Below, in pieces: positions 1-7,225 of a DNA stretch of 47,002 bases. A model generated the notes under the pieces. The model was not told where the DNA came from. It made no database searches and saw nothing but the letters and a program-made list of their open reading frames with translations. This stretch comes from an uncultured Verrucomicrobiota bacterium. Its GTDB lineage: Bacteria; Verrucomicrobiota; Verrucomicrobiia; Opitutales; Opitutaceae. Position 1 is the first letter of the stretch. The number at the start of each line of letters is the position of its first letter. The stretch is from positions 1-47,002 of the forward strand of contig CAIRBK010000074.1 of assembly GCA_903876795.1 (NCBI GenBank). The letters run 5' to 3'. The position numbers and the translations under genes are program-made.

Positions 1-774
1 AAGTCCGCTGCCGCGTTGCCGTCGGACATCCAGGCGCGGATGCAGGCCGCGCGGATCAAAGCAGGGCTGGCGGCCAACCGGGAACTGCTGGCGCTCCATC
101 GGGACGCCGGGCGGTTGATCGTCGCCGCGCAGCGCACGAAGGGCTACGGCAGGCAAGTCGTTGAGCAGTTCGCATTGCACGTGCAGCGGGGGCTCCCGGG
201 GATCGCAGGATTTTCCGCTCTGAAGGTGTGGAGAGTGAGGTCCTTTTATGCAGCCTATGTGAGTGCGGCCGAAATTGTGTCACAAGCTGTGACAGAGTCA
301 TCCGGGCCGCCCGAACCCTTTGCTTCGCTGCCGTGGGCGCAAAATCTCCTGCTGCTGCACAAGCTGGAGAAACGAGCGAATCGTTCCGGTGTGCCGCCAA
401 GGTCCTCGGGAATGGCTGGTCGCGCAACGTGCTGGCCCTGCAAATCGAAGCCGCTCTGCACACCCGGCAGGGCATGGCGGTCACGAATTTCAAGGCGACC
501 TTGCCGTCGGCCCAATCCGACCTCGCCCAACAGCCCAACGAGGACCCCTGCCTGTTTGATTTTCCCACCCTGTGCGACGATACCAACGAGCGCATGGTCG
601 AGGACTCGTTGCGCCCCCATGTCGAAAAGTTCTTCGTGGAGAGCCCGCGCAGCCGTGCTCACCGCGATCAAGGACACCTTGGTCGAAGGCCTGCCCCGAG
701 CCTACACCCCGGAAATCTTCGAAAAAAAGTGCTCCACCCACTTCGAGCATATCTACGAGGCTGGGGTGGCATGA
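1..774 (+). pseudogene. Decayed DUF1016 (YhcG-type) nuclease fused to a type I restriction HsdR C-terminal remnant
   Basis: The frame is open to the left edge, so the gene begins outside the window. The first ~125 residues match the DUF1016 N-terminal region (VVEQFALHVQRGLPG, LPWAQNLLLLHKLEKR). Near 370-395 the homology shifts to another frame, which carries AAKVLGNGWSRNVLALQIE and AVTNFKATLPSAQSDLAQQ, the middle of the same PDDEXK-family nuclease. Near 640-655 it returns to the first frame, but the sequence there (AVLTAIKDTLVEGLPRAYT, FEKKCS.FEHIYEA) resembles the C-terminus of type I restriction R subunits and not DUF1016. The catalytic part is missing. I read this as two frameshifts plus a fusion of two defence-gene remnants, so no active product is expected. 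Family assignment is from memory of conserved motifs. Confidence 0.75.
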
Positions 775-775
775 T

Positions 776-1573
776 ATGACCTTGATCGACACCCACACGC
801 ACCTGGATGGTTTTGCCCGGGCGGGCACGCTCGACGGCGTGTTGATGCGCGCCCGCGCGGCGGGGGTGACGGAGATGATTTCCATCGGAACGGAGAGCGA
901 CGACTGGGCACTCATCCGCGATCTTGCCGCGGCGCACCCGGGAGTCGTCCATTTTACGGTCGGTCTGCATCCGTGCTGCGTGCGCGAAAACTGGGCCAAC
1001 GAAGTCGCGCAGATCGAGGCTTTTTGGGACGGTCAAAAAAAACCCGTCGCTCTCGGGGAGTGTGGACTGGACCGGTTTCACCTGCCGAAGGATGACGCGG
1101 CCAAGGCGGAGCAGGTGTTCGCCTGGCAGAAGGCGGCGTTTGCGGAGCAGTTGGGGATCGCGAGGCGACTGGGGTGTCCGCTGGTGGTGCATTCGCGAGG
1201 GGCGTTTGCCGAGGCGGTGGCGATGATCGACGCGAGCGGCGTGGATTGGACGCGCGTGGTGTTTCACTGCTTCAGCGAAGGACCGGCGGAGATGAACGAG
1301 CTGCTTGATCGAGGCGCCTATGGCTCCATCACCGGCGTGCTTACTTACAAGAATGCGGAGAACGTGCGTGCGGCGGCCAAGGTGCAGGGGTTGGGGCGGC
1401 TGATGTTGGAGACGGACGCGCCCTACCTGACGCCGGTGCCGCATCGCGGGAAACCCAACGAGCCGGCCTTCATGCGTCATACTGCGGAGTATGCAGCGGC
1501 GATGTTTGGTGTAGGCGTGGAGGAGCTGGCGAGCGCATCGACGAAGACGGCGCGGCGTTTTTTTGGAGTTTAG
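776..1573 (+). CDS. TatD family metal-dependent hydrolase (3'-5' DNA exonuclease-like)
   Basis: 265 aa, the usual TatD length. The start is the ATG at 776, two bases after the stop of the preceding remnant; it places the metal-binding motif DTHTHLD at residues 4-10. Further family signatures follow in order: GECGLDRFH (bridging Glu), LVVHSRGAF (metal His), VVFHCFSEG, and LETDAPYLTP with the catalytic Asp near residue 205. TatD proteins are cytoplasmic TIM-barrel enzymes acting on DNA 3' ends or on D-aminoacylated substrates, and the sequence does not say which. A hairpin lies 20 bp downstream and may also stop this transcript, although its T-tract suits the opposite strand better. Confidence 0.92.
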   Translation: MTLIDTHTHLDGFARAGTLDGVLMRARAAGVTEMISIGTESDDWALIRDLAAAHPGVVHFTVGLHPCCVRENWANEVAQIEAFWDGQKKPVALGECGLDRFHLPKDDAAKAEQVFAWQKAAFAEQLGIARRLGCPLVVHSRGAFAEAVAMIDASGVDWTRVVFHCFSEGPAEMNELLDRGAYGSITGVLTYKNAENVRAAAKVQGLGRLMLETDAPYLTPVPHRGKPNEPAFMRHTAEYAAAMFGVGVEELASASTKTARRFFGV

Positions 1574-1593
1574 CCCGCAGAATACATGAAACG

Positions 1594-1620
1594 AAAAAGG
1601 CGGCCCGAAAAGGGCCGCCT
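1594..1620 (-). terminator. Rho-independent terminator of the HPr gene
   Basis: A perfect 9-bp stem (1598-1606 with 1612-1620) closes a 5-base loop. Read on the minus strand the stem is followed by a run of T, as expected for the HPr gene ending at 1659. It sits between convergent genes and may also slow transcription arriving from the TatD gene. Confidence 0.85.
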
Positions 1621-1658
1621 AAAGTTCTGATTTTGCCGTGTATGCTGAGGACGACAAC

Positions 1659-1955
1659 TCAGGCCTCGTCGAACTTGCGGGTGAAGAGTTGTTCGAGCTC
1701 GGTGAGCATCTGCGGGGCGTCGTCTCCGGTAGCGAGAAACTTGACCTTGGAGCCCTTGCCTGCGGCGAGCATCATCAGGCCCATGATGGATTTCCCGTTT
1801 ACCTGCTCCTCGTCCTTTTCGACGAATACGTCGGCTTTAAACTTGTTGGTGATGCGCACGATCATGGCGGCAGGGCGCGCGTGGATGCCCATTTTGTTCT
1901 GAACAACCAGTTCTTTGATGTGTTGCCCGGTCGTGGTCGTGTCGTTCTTTTCCAT
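1659..1955 (-). CDS. ptsH: HPr family phosphocarrier protein
   Basis: 98 aa. It contains the phosphorylatable histidine motif GIHARPAAMI (residues ~24-33) and the regulatory serine region NGKSIMGLMMLAAGKGS (~54-70), both hallmarks of HPr/NPr. The start was taken at MEKNDTTTT, giving a ~10-residue N-terminal extension over classical 85-88 aa HPr; a much longer upstream open frame is only the shadow of kdsB. HPr relays phosphate from Enzyme I to EII permeases or acts in regulation. No Enzyme I, EII or HPr kinase gene is next to it, so a regulatory role as in many PTS-poor Verrucomicrobiota is possible. It is divergent from kdsB across a 78-bp gap that must hold both promoters. Confidence 0.9.
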   Translation of the reverse strand: MEKNDTTTTGQHIKELVVQNKMGIHARPAAMIVRITNKFKADVFVEKDEEQVNGKSIMGLMMLAAGKGSKVKFLATGDDAPQMLTELEQLFTRKFDEA

Positions 1956-2033
1956 TGCGGTATGACCTAGCAGAGTCCGGGCCGAGCGGACGGCTTGCAA
2001 CCCAAAAACCCGTCGCCCAGCGTGGGGCGCATC

Positions 2034-2780
2034 ATGTCCACGACAGCGATCATCGTCCCCTGCCGGCTCGAATCCACCCGGTTTCCGCGCAAGCTGCTGC
2101 ATGTCATAAAAGGCCGTCCGCTGGTGCTTTGGGTGGCTGAGCGTATCCGGGAACAGGCCCCGGAATTTCCGCTGTTTTTCGCGGTGGACGACGAGTTGCT
2201 GGCCGCGCCGCTGAGGGAGGAGGGATTTCGGGCGATTTTGACCAACGTGACTCACCAAAGCGGCACCGACCGAATCGCCGAGGCCAACCGCACGGTGAAG
2301 GCCGACCGGGTGATCAACGTCCAGGCCGACGAGCCGCTGGTCACGCGGGCGCAGATTTTGACGCTGGCTGAACTGATCGGCGGGACGGCCGCGATGGCGA
2401 CGCTCGGCACGCCGTTCACCGCGGCGACGGATTTCAACAACCCGAATCAGGTTAAGGTGGTCTTCGCGCCGGGGGGCGGGAGGGCCCTGTATTTTTCGCG
2501 GTCGCCGGTGCCGTTTGCGCGTGATCGGGCCGGGCAGGTGGATGACGCGTGGGTGCGGTCGAATCCGTGTTTCAAGCACCTCGGGCTTTACGCCTATCAG
2601 GCGGAGTTGATCGAGAAATTCGCCCGGTTGCCGGCCGGTCGCTACGAGCAGATCGAGAAACTGGAGCAGTTGCGCGTCATTGAAAACGGTTACGAGATCC
2701 TCTGCGGAGTGACCCACGACCCGACCATCGGTGTGGATACGCCGGAGGATGCGGTGAAATTCGAGGAGTGGCTGGGGTAG
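2034..2780 (+). CDS. kdsB: 3-deoxy-manno-octulosonate cytidylyltransferase (CMP-KDO synthetase)
   Basis: 248 aa, the usual length. The N-terminal nucleotide-binding motif VPCRLESTRFPRKLL, the CTP/metal site NVQADEPLV and the TNVTHQSGTDRIAEA segment are all diagnostic of KdsB. It activates KDO with CTP for lipid A-core assembly in the cytoplasm, which implies an LPS-bearing outer membrane. The start at MSTTAIIVP was preferred over an in-frame codon 39 bp upstream because it matches the family N-terminus. No other KDO gene is adjacent. Confidence 0.95.
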   Translation: MSTTAIIVPCRLESTRFPRKLLHVIKGRPLVLWVAERIREQAPEFPLFFAVDDELLAAPLREEGFRAILTNVTHQSGTDRIAEANRTVKADRVINVQADEPLVTRAQILTLAELIGGTAAMATLGTPFTAATDFNNPNQVKVVFAPGGGRALYFSRSPVPFARDRAGQVDDAWVRSNPCFKHLGLYAYQAELIEKFARLPAGRYEQIEKLEQLRVIENGYEILCGVTHDPTIGVDTPEDAVKFEEWLG

Positions 2781-2802
2781 CGCGCCCCGGTCTGCTCTGC
2801 GG

Positions 2803-3384
2803 CTAGCGTTCGATGCGGGTGATCCAGAGCACCTCGCAGGCGCCGCCGCGGGTGTCGGTGCGGCTGAGCGAGGAGCGCCAGCGGTAGCCTCCGGGGCCTG
2901 TCACCTCGACCAGTTGACCCTCCAGCGTCACGATGTCGTGGCGACGGATCGCGAGCAGCTGGCGGCGGATCTCGGGGCTGGCGGGCAGGCAATGGGTGTT
3001 TGCGGAGTGCGCGGCGATTTGGTCGGGAGGGAGAGGTTCTTCATCGGACCAACTGTATTCATACCAGCGGCCGGACTGGCTGACGTGAAGATCGTTGATC
3101 ACCGCAGCGGAGGACATCGGTCCCCAGCCCAGGGCGAGATCGACGGGGGAGAGCGGGGCGGCGCAGTCGTAGCGATAGCGCTGGCGGGAGAGCACGACGG
3201 CTTTGATCCGGTAATCCGCGAGTGGTGTGAGGGTGTAGTCGCCTTGGCGAAACGGGGCGGAGCCGGGTGTGTTGGTCTGCATGGGGTCGCGGGCTGCGGG
3301 CAGGCCCCGCCAGTCGGCGGCGGGTTCGTGCCACCACCACCAGGTACCGGCGGCGAGCAGGAGGAGCGTAAACCAGGTTTTCAT
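2803..3384 (-). CDS. Conserved hypothetical exported/anchored protein
   Basis: 193 aa starting at MKTWFTLLLLAAGTWWWW, a short hydrophobic segment that is either a signal anchor or a non-cleaved signal peptide. The mature part holds a conserved core (SPVDLALGWGPMSS, INDLHVSQSGRWYEY) that I recognise from uncharacterised proteins of many Gram-negatives, plus three cysteines (near residues 71, 130 and 186) that could pair in the periplasm. It is codirectional with and just downstream of carA, but a terminator separates them, so it probably has its own promoter. No function can be assigned. Confidence 0.7.
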   Translation of the reverse strand: MKTWFTLLLLAAGTWWWWHEPAADWRGLPAARDPMQTNTPGSAPFRQGDYTLTPLADYRIKAVVLSRQRYRYDCAAPLSPVDLALGWGPMSSAAVINDLHVSQSGRWYEYSWSDEEPLPPDQIAAHSANTHCLPASPEIRRQLLAIRRHDIVTLEGQLVEVTGPGGYRWRSSLSRTDTRGGACEVLWITRIER

Positions 3385-3409
3385 GCCGGAGAGGGGTGGG
3401 CGCGGGCGC

Positions 3410-3436
3410 AAAAAAGCCGCCCGGGATTCGGGCGGC
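3410..3436 (-). terminator. Rho-independent terminator of carA
   Basis: An 8-bp perfect GC-rich stem (3416-3423 with 3429-3436) with a 5-base loop, followed on the minus strand by six T. It begins 11 bp after the carA stop. Confidence 0.88.
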
Positions 3437-3446
3437 TGCGGGTGGG

Positions 3447-4619
3447 TCAGATTTTGCCAACTTTGCGTTTCTCGACCAGGTTGTAAAAATCCTGGAATAG
3501 CGGGTCGGCGTCATTCGGGCCGGGGGCGGCCTCGGGGTGATATTGCACCGAGAAGATCGGCAGCTCCTTGTGGCGGAGGCCCTCGACGGTGTTGTCGTTG
3601 AGGTTGATCTCGGTGACGATGGCGCCGCCTTTTTCGAGGGACTTCGGGTCGGTGGCGAAGCCGTGGTTTTGGGCGGTGATGGAGACCTTGCCGGTTTCGA
3701 GGTTCTTGACCGGCTGGTTGCCTCCGCGATGGCCGAACTTGAGCTTGAAGGTGGTGCCGCCGAGGGCGTGGGTAAGCATTTGGTGACCGAGGCAGATTCC
3801 GAAGATCGGGTAGTGCGGCACGAGACCGGTCACGGTCCGGTGGATGTAAGAGAGGGCGGAAGGGTCGCCCGGTCCGTTGGAAAGAAACACGCCGTCGGGA
3901 GCATGCTCCTTGATCTGATCGGCGGTGGCGGTGGCGGGGAACACCTTCACGTCGAAGCCGTGGTTGATGAGCTTGCGGAAGATGGAGTGCTTCGCGCCAA
4001 AATCGAAGGCGGCCACGGTGAAGCGTTTGGCCGGCGTATGCGGAAGGCCGAAGGTGGTGCCGGCGGGGACGTAAACGGCGTTGTGATTGGCTGCATCATC
4101 GGCGCGCCAGAGGTAGGGCGCCTTGCAGGTGGTGTCCTTCACGTAGTCGCTGCCGGCCATGTCATGCCAAGCCCTGGCCTTGGCGACGGCCTCGGCGTCG
4201 GTGAGCGGGAGCGTTGAAAGGCAGCACTTCATGGCGCCGTCCACGCGGAGTTTTTTGGTGAGGGCGCGGGTATCCACCTCGCTGATGCCGGGGATGCCGT
4301 ATTTGAGGAGGTAGGCCTCAAGGGAGGACTGGCTGCGCCAGTTGCTGACCATCGGTGAGAGTTCACGCACGACCAAGCCGCTGGCGCGGGGTGCGGAGGC
4401 TTCGGTGTCCTCGTCGTTGACGCCGTAGTTACCGATCATCGGCGCGGTCATCGTGACGATCTGGCCGAAGTAGGAGGGATCGGTGATGATCTCCTGATAG
4501 CCGGTCATCGATGTGTTGAACACGCATTCGCCGGCGATCGTGGCATCGGCGCCAAAGGCGCGTCCGCGAAAAACGGAACCATCTTCGAGGGCGAGGACTG
4601 CGGGCTTGAAAGTGGACAT
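3447..4619 (-). CDS. carA: Carbamoyl-phosphate synthase small subunit (glutaminase)
   Basis: 390 aa. The N-terminal CarA domain starts with ALEDGSVFRGRAFGAD; YQEIITDPSYFGQIV is typical. The C-terminal class I glutamine amidotransferase carries the nucleophile in FGICLGHQML and the His/Glu pair in VQYHPEAAPGP. It hydrolyses glutamine and channels ammonia to CarB for arginine and pyrimidine synthesis. The start MSTFKPAVLALEDG was chosen over an upstream in-frame codon. carB is not adjacent, and the gene stands alone with its own terminator. The 215-bp gap to divergent kamA contains the palindrome at 4726-4758. Confidence 0.96.
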   Translation of the reverse strand: MSTFKPAVLALEDGSVFRGRAFGADATIAGECVFNTSMTGYQEIITDPSYFGQIVTMTAPMIGNYGVNDEDTEASAPRASGLVVRELSPMVSNWRSQSSLEAYLLKYGIPGISEVDTRALTKKLRVDGAMKCCLSTLPLTDAEAVAKARAWHDMAGSDYVKDTTCKAPYLWRADDAANHNAVYVPAGTTFGLPHTPAKRFTVAAFDFGAKHSIFRKLINHGFDVKVFPATATADQIKEHAPDGVFLSNGPGDPSALSYIHRTVTGLVPHYPIFGICLGHQMLTHALGGTTFKLKFGHRGGNQPVKNLETGKVSITAQNHGFATDPKSLEKGGAIVTEINLNDNTVEGLRHKELPIFSVQYHPEAAPGPNDADPLFQDFYNLVEKRKVGKI

Positions 4620-4725
4620 TAAAGATGAACGAAAAGGCGTCGGGTCGCGCCTGCCAAGGGGTTTTTGTGAAAACGTTGGGCGGATCATTCCCCGAAGCTA
4701 AGCGCATCGCGTCGAAGGAATTAAG

Positions 4726-4758
4726 GATAACAACTAACCCATTGTGTTAGGTGTTATC
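4726..4758. promoter_or_regulatory. 33-bp palindrome upstream of kamA (copy 1 of a shared site)
   Basis: Arms 4726-4738 and 4746-4758 are inverted repeats matching at 12 of 13 positions (GATAACAACTAAC against GATAACACCTAAC) around a 7-base centre. The core at 4732-4756 recurs at 33348-33372 with one difference in 25 bases, upstream of the deoxyhypusine-synthase-like gene. It lies ~75 bp before kamA and ~107 bp before divergent carA. A dimeric repressor or activator site is the simplest reading. Confidence 0.65.
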
Positions 4759-4786
4759 GGGGTCGGCGTAAATTTTACCGGGGCGT

Positions 4787-4814
4787 TTGACAGGTGGCGG
4801 ATGTGTTTTAGCCT
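4787..4814 (+). promoter_or_regulatory. Possible sigma-70-type promoter of kamA
   Basis: TTGACA at 4787-4792 is a perfect -35 hexamer; 16 bases later TAGCCT (4809-4814) is a weak -10. It lies between the palindrome and the kamA start, so a protein bound at the palindrome would sit just upstream of the polymerase. Confidence 0.4.
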
Positions 4815-4833
4815 TTTTGCAAAATCTTATCCC

Positions 4834-6033
4834 ATGTCCTACTCCGAAGATCGCTCTGTATGGTTCGCTGGTCAGGGACTCTGGCAGCATGTGCCCGTAA
4901 CCGAATGGGCCGACTGGTCGTGGCAACTGAAAAATCGCCTGACCAAACTCGAGGACTTGGAGCGCTATATGGTGCTCACACCCGAGGAGCGCGCGGGTGT
5001 TCTTCTCGCCGGCAGCAAGCTGGCTATGTCGATCACGCCTTATTTTTTTAATCTCATCGACCGTCAGAACCCAAATTGTCCCATACGTTTGCAGATGATT
5101 CCGCGGGCGGGCGAGGGGCAACTGCACGTTGAAGAGATGCTGGATTCGCTCGGCGAGGATGAGCATTCTCCGGTGCCCGGCCTGGTACATCGCTACCCGG
5201 ATCGAGTGTTGTTTCTGGTTACGGACCGGTGCGCGTCGTATTGCCGTTATTGCACGCGCAGCCGCCTGGTTTCCAACGCGCAGGACTACAACTTCCATCC
5301 TGAATACGAACAGGGGTTGCGCTATATCGAGTCGCATCCCGAAATTCGCGATGTGCTGCTCTCGGGGGGGGACCCGCTGCTGCTCTCGGATCGCAAGCTC
5401 GACCACCTTCTCGGTCGTCTTCGCGCGATCAAACATGTCGAGTTTATCCGTATCGGCTCGCGCATCCCGGTTTTCCTGCCGCAGCGCATCACGCCGGAGC
5501 TGTGCGAAGTGTTCAAGAAGCACGGTCCCGTCTGGATGAGCATCCACGTGAATCATCCCAGGGAGGCCACCGCCGAGCTCAAGGACGCCTGCGAGCGGTT
5601 GTCTTTCGCCGGCGTGCCGCTGGGCAACCAAAGCGTGCTGCTGAAGGGCGTGAACGACGACGACGAGATCATGAAGGCCCTCGTGCACCGTCTTTTGCGG
5701 ATGCGCGTGCGGCCCTATTATCTCTACCAGATGGACCTGATAACGGGTGGATCCCACTTCAAGGTCGATGTGCGCAAGGGCATGGAAATCATCCAGGCGC
5801 TGCGAGGCCACACCACTGGGTATTCTGTTCCCCAATACGTGATCGATGCGCCGGGAGGCGGGGGCAAGGTCCCGATCAATCCGGACTACGTCGAAAAAAT
5901 CACCGACGACGAGGTGGTCTTCAAAAACTACGAGGGCCGCACATTCCGCTATCCGCTCACGGCCACGCCGGTGCAGGCCTCGGGTGAGGCGGAGCAGAGG
6001 CCGGCCAAACTCCATGTGGAGCTTCACGGTTGA
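4834..6033 (+). CDS. kamA: KamA family radical SAM lysine 2,3-aminomutase
   Basis: 399 aa, close to clostridial lysine 2,3-aminomutase (~416). It has the radical-SAM cluster motif CASYCRYCTRSR (CxxxCxxC, residues ~133-140) and the PLP-lysine motif DAPGGGGK. Both acidic residues used to bind the substrate lysine side chain appear conserved (MDL in LYQMDLITGG and the D of IDAPGGGGK). That argues for lysine over glutamate as substrate and against an EpmB-type enzyme. The reaction converts L-alpha-lysine to L-beta-lysine, for osmolyte synthesis, lysine breakdown or EF-P modification. No beta-lysine acetyltransferase or EpmA gene is next to it. Start ATG 4834 (MSYSEDRS) was preferred to a GTG at 4744 inside the palindrome. 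Confidence 0.9.
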   Translation: MSYSEDRSVWFAGQGLWQHVPVTEWADWSWQLKNRLTKLEDLERYMVLTPEERAGVLLAGSKLAMSITPYFFNLIDRQNPNCPIRLQMIPRAGEGQLHVEEMLDSLGEDEHSPVPGLVHRYPDRVLFLVTDRCASYCRYCTRSRLVSNAQDYNFHPEYEQGLRYIESHPEIRDVLLSGGDPLLLSDRKLDHLLGRLRAIKHVEFIRIGSRIPVFLPQRITPELCEVFKKHGPVWMSIHVNHPREATAELKDACERLSFAGVPLGNQSVLLKGVNDDDEIMKALVHRLLRMRVRPYYLYQMDLITGGSHFKVDVRKGMEIIQALRGHTTGYSVPQYVIDAPGGGGKVPINPDYVEKITDDEVVFKNYEGRTFRYPLTATPVQASGEAEQRPAKLHVELHG

Positions 6034-6080
6034 TGGTCTGGCGAAATCGGTTTCTATTAGCTATTTTAAATCAATGACTT

Positions 6081-6108
6081 AAAATCCGTTTGGGGATTTT
6101 TATTTTTT
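6081..6108 (+). terminator. Terminator of kamA
   Basis: Stem AAAATCC/GGATTTT (6081-6087 with 6094-6100), 6-base loop, followed by a T-rich tract to 6108. It lies 48 bp after the kamA stop. Confidence 0.7.
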
Positions 6109-6118
6109 CCTGAACTTT

Positions 6119-6229
6119 TTTTGAGCGTTTTGCCGACTGCCACGTCTATCTCCGTGTAGTCAGTTTTGTAGTTCTAAAGGTTTGCTTGGTGTCAGGTCAC
6201 AACAGCCGTCTCTTGCGAGGCGGCTTTTG
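6119..6229 (+). ncRNA. Candidate small RNA with its own terminator
   Basis: Between the kamA terminator and the aldolase operator is ~110 bp that codes for nothing recognisable but is structured. A hairpin (GACT..CACG at 6135-6144 pairing with CGTG.AGTC at 6153-6161) is followed by a strong intrinsic terminator: 6204-6212 with 6217-6225, loop TTGC, then T-rich sequence. A second terminator so soon after kamA's own suggests a separate short transcript starting within this gap. A TTGAGC-like -35 lies at 6121-6126, but no convincing -10 follows. It could also simply be a back-up terminator for kamA. Confidence 0.35.
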
Positions 6230-6263
6230 TGTTTTCGGGGGGTAAATTCACTCGGATATGTTT

Positions 6264-6299
6264 TGGTAGATTTTGGTGGAAAACTACCAAAATCTACCA
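6264..6299. promoter_or_regulatory. Perfect 14-bp inverted-repeat operator before the aldolase-rhaEW unit
   Basis: TGGTAGATTTTGGT (6264-6277) is repeated exactly as its reverse complement at 6286-6299, with an 8-base spacer. Each arm is itself a tandem of a 6-base unit at 10-bp spacing (CTACCA at 6284-6289 and 6294-6299). The same arrangement, TGATAGATTATGAT in mqo orientation, occurs at 14523-14541 before mqo-rhaB. It ends only 12 bp before the ATG at 6312, so a bound protein would block initiation. Probable rhamnose-responsive regulator site. Confidence 0.65.
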
Positions 6300-6311
6300 T
6301 TACTTGACCTC

Positions 6312-7076
6312 ATGTCATCCCCTAATGACCCCCTGTCCCGCATGTTGGAGCTGTCTCATCAACTAGGTCGTGAAGAGCGCAAGCTCGCCATTCTTGGCGA
6401 GGGCAACACGTCCGCACGGCTCTCGGCCGACACGTTTGTCGTGAAGGCCTCCGGTTCCAACCTGGCCACGCTCTCCGCCGCCGGCACCGCCGAGTGCCGT
6501 TTTGACAAACTCATCCCGTTGCTCTCCGAGAAATCAATGAGCGACACCGCTATCGACGAGGCGCTCTTCGCCGCCCGTGTCTCGCCCGAATCCAAGAAGC
6601 CTTCCGTCGAGGCCATCTTCCATGCCTATCTGCTGACACTGCCTGGCGTGAACTTCGTCGGCCACACCCACGCGATCACGGTCAACCAGATCCTGTGCTC
6701 CAATCATGCGCGCTCTTTCGCCACCCAACGCCTTTTCCCTGACGAGATCGTGTGTTGCGGCGTTGAAAGTGTCTTCGTGCCCTACACCGATCCGGGATTG
6801 AAGCTCTCCCAGGCGATCAAGGCCGCCACCGAGGACTACATTCAGCGCCTTTCCCGCGCCCCCCGCATCATCCTCCTTGAAAACCACGGCCTCATCGCCT
6901 TGGGCGCCACGCCCGAAGCCGTGCTGGCCGGTTCGCTCATGGCCGCCAAGGCCGCCGAGATCTTCGTGGGTGCTGCCGCCATCAGCGCCGTGCCCCGGTT
7001 CCTGACCGCCGAGCAGGTCGAGCGCATCGCCGGCCGTCCCGACGAGCACTACCGCCAGAAGGCGCTCGGGCTCTGA
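6312..7076 (+). CDS. Class II aldolase/adducin family protein (putative sugar-phosphate aldolase)
   Basis: 254 aa. Class II aldolase features: substrate-phosphate loop LGEGNTSARL (residues ~24-33), zinc-binding histidines in VGHTHA (~119-124), and ENHGLIALGATPEAV with another conserved His (~193). Relatives are fuculose/rhamnulose-phosphate aldolases and related epimerases or decarboxylases. It lies 149 bp upstream of rhaEW in the same direction behind the rhamnose-like operator, so it probably serves the same pathway, although RhaEW already has an aldolase domain. It could handle a related sugar acid or ketose phosphate. The start is uncertain: ATG 6312 lacks a clear ribosome-binding site, and ATG 6345 (MLELSHQLG) is the alternative. 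Confidence 0.8.
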   Translation: MSSPNDPLSRMLELSHQLGREERKLAILGEGNTSARLSADTFVVKASGSNLATLSAAGTAECRFDKLIPLLSEKSMSDTAIDEALFAARVSPESKKPSVEAIFHAYLLTLPGVNFVGHTHAITVNQILCSNHARSFATQRLFPDEIVCCGVESVFVPYTDPGLKLSQAIKAATEDYIQRLSRAPRIILLENHGLIALGATPEAVLAGSLMAAKAAEIFVGAAAISAVPRFLTAEQVERIAGRPDEHYRQKALGL

Positions 7077-7093
7077 TTTCAAAAACTCCGCAG

Positions 7094-7186
7094 TGCAGGA
7101 GCCTGCTTGCAGGCGATTAACCGCCCGCCCGCTCCCGGCTCCTCGCATTTCCGTTCCGATCCATCGCCTGCAAGCAGGCCCCTGTA
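7094..7186. repeat. Inverted pair of REP-like sequences (REPIN-like)
   Basis: A 24-bp palindromic unit with core GCCTGCTTGCAGGCGAT (7094-7117) is followed by an inverted copy (7163-7186, 21 of 24 matching). The pair would form one large stem with each unit also a small hairpin. Further single copies lie at 9422-9445 and 46726-46749. It lies 17 bp after the aldolase stop. The core closely resembles the Pseudomonas REP consensus with GAGC.TGCTTGC.GCGAT. Confidence 0.8.
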
Positions 7187-7225
7187 TTTCGATCCGTTCG
7201 CACACTTCACACCCCCGCACCCACC

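Noticed and set aside
4726-4758. Palindrome considered as a terminator
   Set aside because: It lies between divergent genes, has a 7-base centre, no T-tract, and a second copy lies upstream of another gene.
4747-6027. 426-codon open frame antisense to kamA
   Set aside because: Mirror of a strongly conserved radical SAM gene.
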